From Armatimonadota bacterium (GTDB lineage: Bacteria; Armatimonadota; Fimbriimonadia; Fimbriimonadales; Fimbriimonadaceae), in the NCBI GenBank assembly GCA_021413725.1, contig JAIOPU010000263.1:1-42474 (forward strand): a DNA stretch of 42,474 nt, in the 5' to 3' direction. The notes under the pieces were generated by a model, which had not been told where the DNA came from, searched no databases, and was given only the letters and a program-made list of their open reading frames with translations. A program made the position numbers and the translations under genes. This document shows positions 40,173 to 42,474 of the stretch, piece by piece (position 1 is the stretch's first letter; every line of letters begins with the position of its first letter).

Positions 40173-41117
40173 TTGGCCAGTGCAACTGATATCGGCGGCA
40201 ATAAGAGAATTGTCGCCGAATATCTGAAGCGGAGACTCAGTCTCCGAGGATTCAGCGAAGGAACCATTCGCTGGATCGCTTTTCTTTGCGCATTCGTTTG
40301 CGTGTTGACGACTTTGGCAATCGTCTATTTCCTCATCGCAGAAAATATTCCGTTCTTCCAGAAAATCTCGCCTTGGGCGTTTTTAATGGGCCGAGAGTGG
40401 AGCCCTATGATTTCTCCCCATAGCTATGGGGTTTTGCCGCTTATCAACGGTACTTTTATGGTTGCGATTGGCGCGGGGTTGTTCGCCATTCCTCTAGGGC
40501 TAGCCTCAGCAATCTACCTCAGCGAGTTCGCTACTCCGAAGCAGAAGGGGCTACTGAAGCCGCTTTTGGAAGTTCTAGCGGGCATCCCGACGGTGGTCTA
40601 TGGGTTCTTTGCCCTTACTACAGTTACCCCGCTCTTGAAAAAGCTCTGGCCGTCTGTGGAGATCTTTAACGCGGCGAGCGGAGCCATTGTTGTAGGCATA
40701 ATGATTTTGCCGCTCATTTCTTCACTCTGTGAAGACGCGCTATCCGCGGTGCCTCAATCGCTTCGCGAGGGGGCATATGCACTAGGAGCGACCAAGTTTG
40801 AAGTCACGATGAAGGTTGTGGTGCCCGGCGCACTTTCGGGAATCATGTCTTCGTTTATTCTTGCGATTTCTCGTGCTGTGGGAGAGACCATGGCGGTGAC
40901 CCTCGCGGCGGGTTCCTCTCCGAAGATGGGGCTCAACTTTGGAGGGAGCATCCAGACGATGACAGCTTACATTGTGCAGGTGACCAAGGGCGATACGCCG
41001 CATGGCTCAATTGCGTATCAAACCATTTTCGCGGTCGGGCTTGCTTTGTTCATCATTACTTTCGGGCTCAATATGCTCGCGAAGGCCCTGGTTAAGAAGT
41101 ACCGGAGGTCAGAATGA
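40173..41117 (+). CDS. pstC: Phosphate ABC transporter permease PstC
   Basis: A 314-residue inner membrane permease with six hydrophobic helices. The start is TTG at 40173, preceded by GAGGGA near 40158-40163; this is a rare codon and places MASATDIGG at the N-terminus. YLSEFATPKQKGLLKPLLEVLAGIPTVVYGFFAL and AVPQSLREGAYALGATKFEVTMKVVVPGALSGI (the EAA loop that contacts the ATPase) are diagnostic. It overlaps pstA by ATGA. Confidence 0.95.
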   Translation: MASATDIGGNKRIVAEYLKRRLSLRGFSEGTIRWIAFLCAFVCVLTTLAIVYFLIAENIPFFQKISPWAFLMGREWSPMISPHSYGVLPLINGTFMVAIGAGLFAIPLGLASAIYLSEFATPKQKGLLKPLLEVLAGIPTVVYGFFALTTVTPLLKKLWPSVEIFNAASGAIVVGIMILPLISSLCEDALSAVPQSLREGAYALGATKFEVTMKVVVPGALSGIMSSFILAISRAVGETMAVTLAAGSSPKMGLNFGGSIQTMTAYIVQVTKGDTPHGSIAYQTIFAVGLALFIITFGLNMLAKALVKKYRRSE

Positions 41118-41986
41118 ACGTCCCCTTTGGTTCGAGTACGGAATATAATCGGCGACGAATGCGCAAGGACTCCATTTTTAAGTGGGTCTGCTTCTTGAGC
41201 GTGGCGTTCGCGATCCTAGTCTTAGGCGTCTTGTTGGTCGGAATTCTGGCAAGCGGTCTGCCTCATTTGAACATGGGATTTCTCACGAATCTTGCTTCTC
41301 GGAAGCCAGAAGAAGCCGGAATCAAGGTTGCGCTTCAAGGAACTCTCTGGATCATTGGGCTGACCATTCTCATTTCTGTCCCGGTTGGAATAGCGGCGGC
41401 AATTTATCTGCAGGAATTCGCGAAGAAGAACCGCATCAATGCCTTCATCCAACTTAACATTGCCAACCTCGCGAGTGTTCCTTCGATCATTTATGCTCTC
41501 CTTGGGCTCGCATTGTTTGTGCGATTTATGGACTTGGGCCGGTCCATCATAGCGGGCGCCCTCACGATGAGTCTTTTGATCTTGCCGATGATCATCATCA
41601 CCACGCAGGAGGTGCTCAAGGCAGTCCCAAGTTCCCTGCGAGAGAACTCTTTGGCCCTAGGATCAACGCCCTTCCAGGCGGTTGTAAAGCAGGTGTTGCC
41701 AGCGGCGGCTCCCGGGATCATGACTGCGGTGATTCTCGGGGTTTCACGGGCGATGGGAGAAACTGCTCCACTCATTACCATGGGGCAGGTCTTCGTTAGT
41801 TTCAGTCCGGAAAACGTGGGCGACAAATTTACGGCGTTGCCGCTTCAAATATTTAACTGGGCAGGCGATCCACGCTCTAGTTTCCGCGATTTAGCGGCAA
41901 CGGCGATCATTATTCTTCTCGCCGTCCTCCTCACACTGAATGCGTTTGCGATTCTTCTCCGGAATCGATTTCAGCGTTCTCGGTGA
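41114..41986 (+). CDS. pstA: Phosphate ABC transporter permease PstA
   Basis: A 290-residue permease with six predicted helices, partner of PstC. The EAA loop reads AVPSSLRENSLALGSTPFQAVVKQVLPAAAPGIM, and IYLQEFAKKNRINAFIQLNIANLASVPSIIYALLGLALF matches the family core. The start overlaps pstC's TGA by four bases. The last 56 bases overlap the convergent tyrA-like gene's 3' end. The ATPase pstB is not encoded next to it. Confidence 0.95.
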   Translation: MNVPFGSSTEYNRRRMRKDSIFKWVCFLSVAFAILVLGVLLVGILASGLPHLNMGFLTNLASRKPEEAGIKVALQGTLWIIGLTILISVPVGIAAAIYLQEFAKKNRINAFIQLNIANLASVPSIIYALLGLALFVRFMDLGRSIIAGALTMSLLILPMIIITTQEVLKAVPSSLRENSLALGSTPFQAVVKQVLPAAAPGIMTAVILGVSRAMGETAPLITMGQVFVSFSPENVGDKFTALPLQIFNWAGDPRSSFRDLAATAIIILLAVLLTLNAFAILLRNRFQRSR

Positions 41987-42474
41987 TCAAGGCGGACTTT
42001 TCAGTTTTAGGCTTGCGTGGATGCCCCAATTTGATTTGCTCTGCTCGCCGGAAGAAATCAAGGAGGGTTTTAGAGTCCTCAGCGGCTAGGGTGTTCTTGA
42101 GAGCACTAAGCCGCGCCTGAAGTTCGTCAATCTGATTGACCACCGAATCCCGGTTACTGAGCATCACTTGACGCCATAGCTCAGGGTAATTTCCGTCGAC
42201 CCGGGTCAGGTCACGCCAGGAGTTTCCGCCCAATTCCGGCTGATTAAGTTCATTCGCCATCTGTACCATGATGGCCGCGAGCGCATGGGGCAAGTGACTC
42301 AAAAGCGCGACATGCTCATCATGCTCCGTTGGGCTCATCCAAGTCGGCTCCGAATCTAAGGCATAGACCATAGACTCCACTTTCCAAATGGCCTCTTTGG
42401 AGTTTGCATCCCAGGAGCAGAGGATCCACGAAGAATCGACGAATAGGCTTCCCCTGGCGAAACTGTGATGGCTC
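41931..42474 (-). CDS. tyrA: Prephenate dehydrogenase-like protein, C-terminal part (truncated by the window edge)
   Basis: The frame stays open to the window end, so only the C-terminal ~180 residues are visible. The block PTEHDEHVALLSHLPHALAAIMVQ, followed by GNSWRDLTRVDGNYPELWRQVMLSNRDSVVNQIDEL, is the helical dimerisation domain of TyrA-type prephenate/arogenate dehydrogenases, with the substrate-binding His in SHLPHALA. The NAD-binding half lies outside. Role: tyrosine biosynthesis. Tail-to-tail overlap of 56 bases with pstA is unusual. The Asp/Glu/Lys-rich C-terminal tail (KTEKSALITENAEIDSGEE) falls mostly within the overlap. Confidence 0.85.
   Translation of the reverse strand, partial: SHHSFARGSLFVDSSWILCSWDANSKEAIWKVESMVYALDSEPTWMSPTEHDEHVALLSHLPHALAAIMVQMANELNQPELGGNSWRDLTRVDGNYPELWRQVMLSNRDSVVNQIDELQARLSALKNTLAAEDSKTLLDFFRRAEQIKLGHPRKPKTEKSALITENAEIDSGEESQTHSV

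Overview
The window looks like chromosome from a Gram-negative-type (diderm) environmental bacterium. My best guess is the Armatimonadota, near the Fimbriimonadia. This is an inference from style, with no 16S rRNA or database search behind it. Supporting signs are five PEP-CTERM/exosortase-sorted proteins, several lipoproteins with lipobox cysteines, LysM-NlpC/P60 cell-wall enzymes, E. coli-type zinc-free L28/L32/L33, moderate GC, and dispersed hairpin repeats in gene gaps. No phage, transposase, CRISPR array or rRNA is visible. One tRNA (Glu, UUC) is present.

Layout. 1-1.8 kb: the end of an unidentified protein and a DUF421 membrane protein. 1.9-4.5 kb: an M43-type metalloprotease lipoprotein, L28, and a PLP enzyme of the Cys/Met family. 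4.6-6.7 kb: two tandem PEP-CTERM genes that share promoters and 3' ends but not mature domains. 7-11.3 kb: a secreted cyclophilin, a LysM/SH3/NlpC-P60 hydrolase, an M20D amidohydrolase and a free-methionine-R-sulfoxide reductase. 11.3-13.9 kb (minus): isocitrate dehydrogenase-like, RmlD-like and GYF/TM2 genes. 13.9-18.4 kb: a Gly/Ser-rich exported protein, a YncE-propeller/phosphoesterase fusion and a third PEP-CTERM gene. 18.6-21.3 kb: a DUF4331 protein split into two exported halves, followed by a TPR protein. 21.4-25.7 kb (minus): DinB-like protein, a hypothetical exported protein, a CoA transferase and a one-heme (CXXCH) protein; the last two overlap by ATGA. 25.9-28.6 kb: DUF3291 protein and a large GH36-like glycosidase. 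28.7-30.4 kb: two more PEP-CTERM genes. 30.6-31.2 kb: L32, L33 and tRNA-Glu. 31.4-37.3 kb: nuoL-nuoM-[UroD-like half]-nuoN, then a sugar isomerase/epimerase-like gene. 38.3-42.5 kb: a head-GIN lipoprotein, pstS-pstC-pstA behind a Pho box, and the 3' part of a tyrA-like gene.

The most interesting signals are: (1) the DUF4331 family broken at a conserved junction into two translationally coupled exported proteins, the second a predicted lipoprotein; (2) a GTAAAAATAC element upstream of three PEP-CTERM genes, and cassette-like conservation of both ends of the tandem pair; (3) a UroD-like half protein embedded by start/stop overlap between nuoM and nuoN; (4) a dispersed repeat that encodes the last residues of NuoM and lies next to the ribosome binding site of the UroD-like gene; (5) a possible Cys-Gln thioester signature in a PEP-CTERM protein.

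All family calls come from reading the sequences by eye. No alignment, structure prediction or database search was run.
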